Shown here: positions 63,153-64,000 of the stretch, piece after piece
Layout of the letters: every line of letters starts with the position of its first letter
Position numbering within the stretch: position 1 is the first letter of the stretch
Source: Serpula lacrymans var. lacrymans S7.9
Lineage: Eukaryota > Basidiomycota > Agaricomycetes > Boletales > Serpulaceae
Assembly: GCF_000218685.1 (NCBI RefSeq)
Contig: NW_006763307.1
Span: 124,001-188,000 of the forward strand
Direction of reading: 5' to 3'
Length of the DNA stretch: 64,000 nucleotides
Notes under the pieces: generated by a model
Databases searched by the model: none
What the model saw: the letters and a program-made list of their open reading frames with translations, nothing else
What the model was told of the DNA's origin: nothing
Position numbers and translations under genes: made by a program

Positions 63153-64000
63153 TTACCCCCCCCTTTTATATTCTTGTCCCAAGAATCTAGCGCCGCAGTC
63201 CGTGAAGCGGTTTGTGATCCAGTCGAAAAGGCGGGGTTTTTCGGTTGTAGTAGTGAAATTTTCGTAAGGACGAAATCGTAAAGCGGCGGAGGCGATGACA
63301 CGTGGGGCGGCAGGGTGTTTGCGGTGGAAGGTGGCAATAAGCGAGGGGGAATTTTTTAAATGGTGATCGGGTTCCCACGTCCTCTCCGTGATCGGGTATC
63401 CCTTCCAATGGACGAAGTAATCGAGCTTAGCCCCTTTGAGTTTAGTGGGCCGAGAAGCGATGATTTCTTCGGCTTCGTATTCGACTGCGCCATCAACTTG
63501 GATCGGCGGAGGTTTCGAGGTACGAGGTTGATTGGGGAACTCCGGCGTGTGATACGGTGATAAGAGGATTTCGTTGAACACAGGATGGATCGCCTTCCAG
63601 GATCTAGGGACGTCAAGGAGATAAGCGGATGGGCCGACTTTTGCTTTTACCGTAAATGGGCCAAATCGCTTGTCATCTAACTTCTTCATCGGTCGATCGG
63701 TGGAGATATGAGTTCCCTCTAACCACACCTTATCTCCTTTGTGATATTCTCGTGCTTCTGTGCGTTTCCGGTCATAGTACTTTTTGAGGTTTTGATTCGC
63801 GAGTAATAATGATTGCCGAGTTTGTTCGTGTAATTTCGCCATAGAGGTTGCGAAATCTTCGGCGGCTTGCGAGCGCCCTGAAGGCTTCTGACCGGTCCCT
63901 TTACGAGGGTGAGAACCATAATTTACAAAGAAGGGGGTCTGATTGGTCGCGGAGTGAAGATGATTGTTGTACGTGAACTCGGCAATGGCTAGCCAATCAG
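63153..64000 (-). CDS. Ty3/Gypsy chromovirus pol, C-terminal part (integrase end and chromodomain)
   Basis: Open frame from the window edge to the stop at 63153; 5' partial. It reads DWLAIAEFTYNNHLHSATNQ, TPFFVNYGSHPRK (integrase core end), then LANQNLKKYYDRKRTEAREY, KGDKVWLEGTHISTDRPMKK, LDDKRFGPFTVKAKVGPSAY (the G-P-F-x-V/I motif) and AIHPVFNEILLSPYH. A chromodomain follows, with EYEAEEIIASR, then DYFVHWKGYPITERTWEPDH. Chromodomains of this class guide integration to chromatin. No stop or frameshift in this part, so the element could be recent. The last residues, KRGG, are encoded by the polypurine tract itself. Confidence 0.88.
   Translation of the reverse strand, partial: DWLAIAEFTYNNHLHSATNQTPFFVNYGSHPRKGTGQKPSGRSQAAEDFATSMAKLHEQTRQSLLLANQNLKKYYDRKRTEAREYHKGDKVWLEGTHISTDRPMKKLDDKRFGPFTVKAKVGPSAYLLDVPRSWKAIHPVFNEILLSPYHTPEFPNQPRTSKPPPIQVDGAVEYEAEEIIASRPTKLKGAKLDYFVHWKGYPITERTWEPDHHLKNSPSLIATFHRKHPAAPRVIASAALRFRPYENFTTTTEKPRLFDWITNRFTDCGARFLGQEYKRGG
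63156..63167 (-). promoter_or_regulatory. Polypurine tract of the Gypsy element
   Basis: On the minus strand AAAAGGGGGGGG, separated from the 3' LTR only by the TAA of the pol frame. It primes second-strand synthesis in LTR retroelements. Confidence 0.75.

Overview
The window is nuclear DNA from a basidiomycete fungus, most likely an Agaricomycete. The evidence is genes with many short introns (about 50-60 nt), several DUF6533 and DUF6534 seven-helix membrane protein genes, a KDZ-type transposase, and chromodomain Ty3/Gypsy and Ty1/Copia retroelements. No rRNA gene, CRISPR array or bacterial-style operon is visible. Gene ends below are ATG to stop after reading across introns by eye.

Layout. 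1-1.2 kb holds a decayed Copia protease relic. 1.2-9.7 kb holds a DUF6533 gene (-), the cohesin loader MAU2/SCC4 (+) and a DUF6534 gene (-). 9.7-12.9 kb is gene-poor. 12.9-19.2 kb is a tandem array of three isopenicillin N synthase-like 2-oxoglutarate/Fe(II) dioxygenases (+). 19.5-21.1 kb is a second DUF6533 gene (-). 22.3-26.3 kb is a 10-exon gene whose C-terminus looks like the XPF-like region of ZIP2/SHOC1 meiotic proteins. 26.6-33.5 kb has two tandem dienelactone hydrolase-family genes and a third copy, separated by ATG101 (-) and the ubiquilin gene DSK2 (-). 34.0-36.1 kb is a second DUF6534 gene (-). 37.7-52.2 kb is a housekeeping block: ISWI remodeller (+), an EI24/RRT8-like membrane protein (-), a PRXL2/AAED1-like thioredoxin-fold protein (+), an NCS1 purine-cytosine permease (-) and beta-COP (+). 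53.1-54.8 kb is a third DUF6533 gene (+). From 55.5 kb to the right edge lies nested transposon DNA: two solo LTRs with perfect 5-bp target duplications, a broken Copia element, a tRNA-Met-like sequence, a KDZ transposase with one stop, a fragment of a DIRS/YR-like reverse transcriptase, and the 3' end of a Gypsy chromovirus running out of the window.

The genes do not form an obvious single pathway. The host block covers chromosome cohesion, chromatin remodelling, autophagy initiation, proteasome shuttling and COPI traffic; the accessory genes are local duplications (3 dioxygenases, 3 hydrolases, 3 DUF6533, 2 DUF6534). The least expected signals are very small exons (10 nt, conserved in all three DUF6533 paralogs; 17 and 9 nt in a row across the CxxC motif of the thioredoxin-fold gene) and two GC-AG introns, one cutting the Walker A motif of ISWI. 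All functional calls rest on motif recognition by eye; no database search was run.
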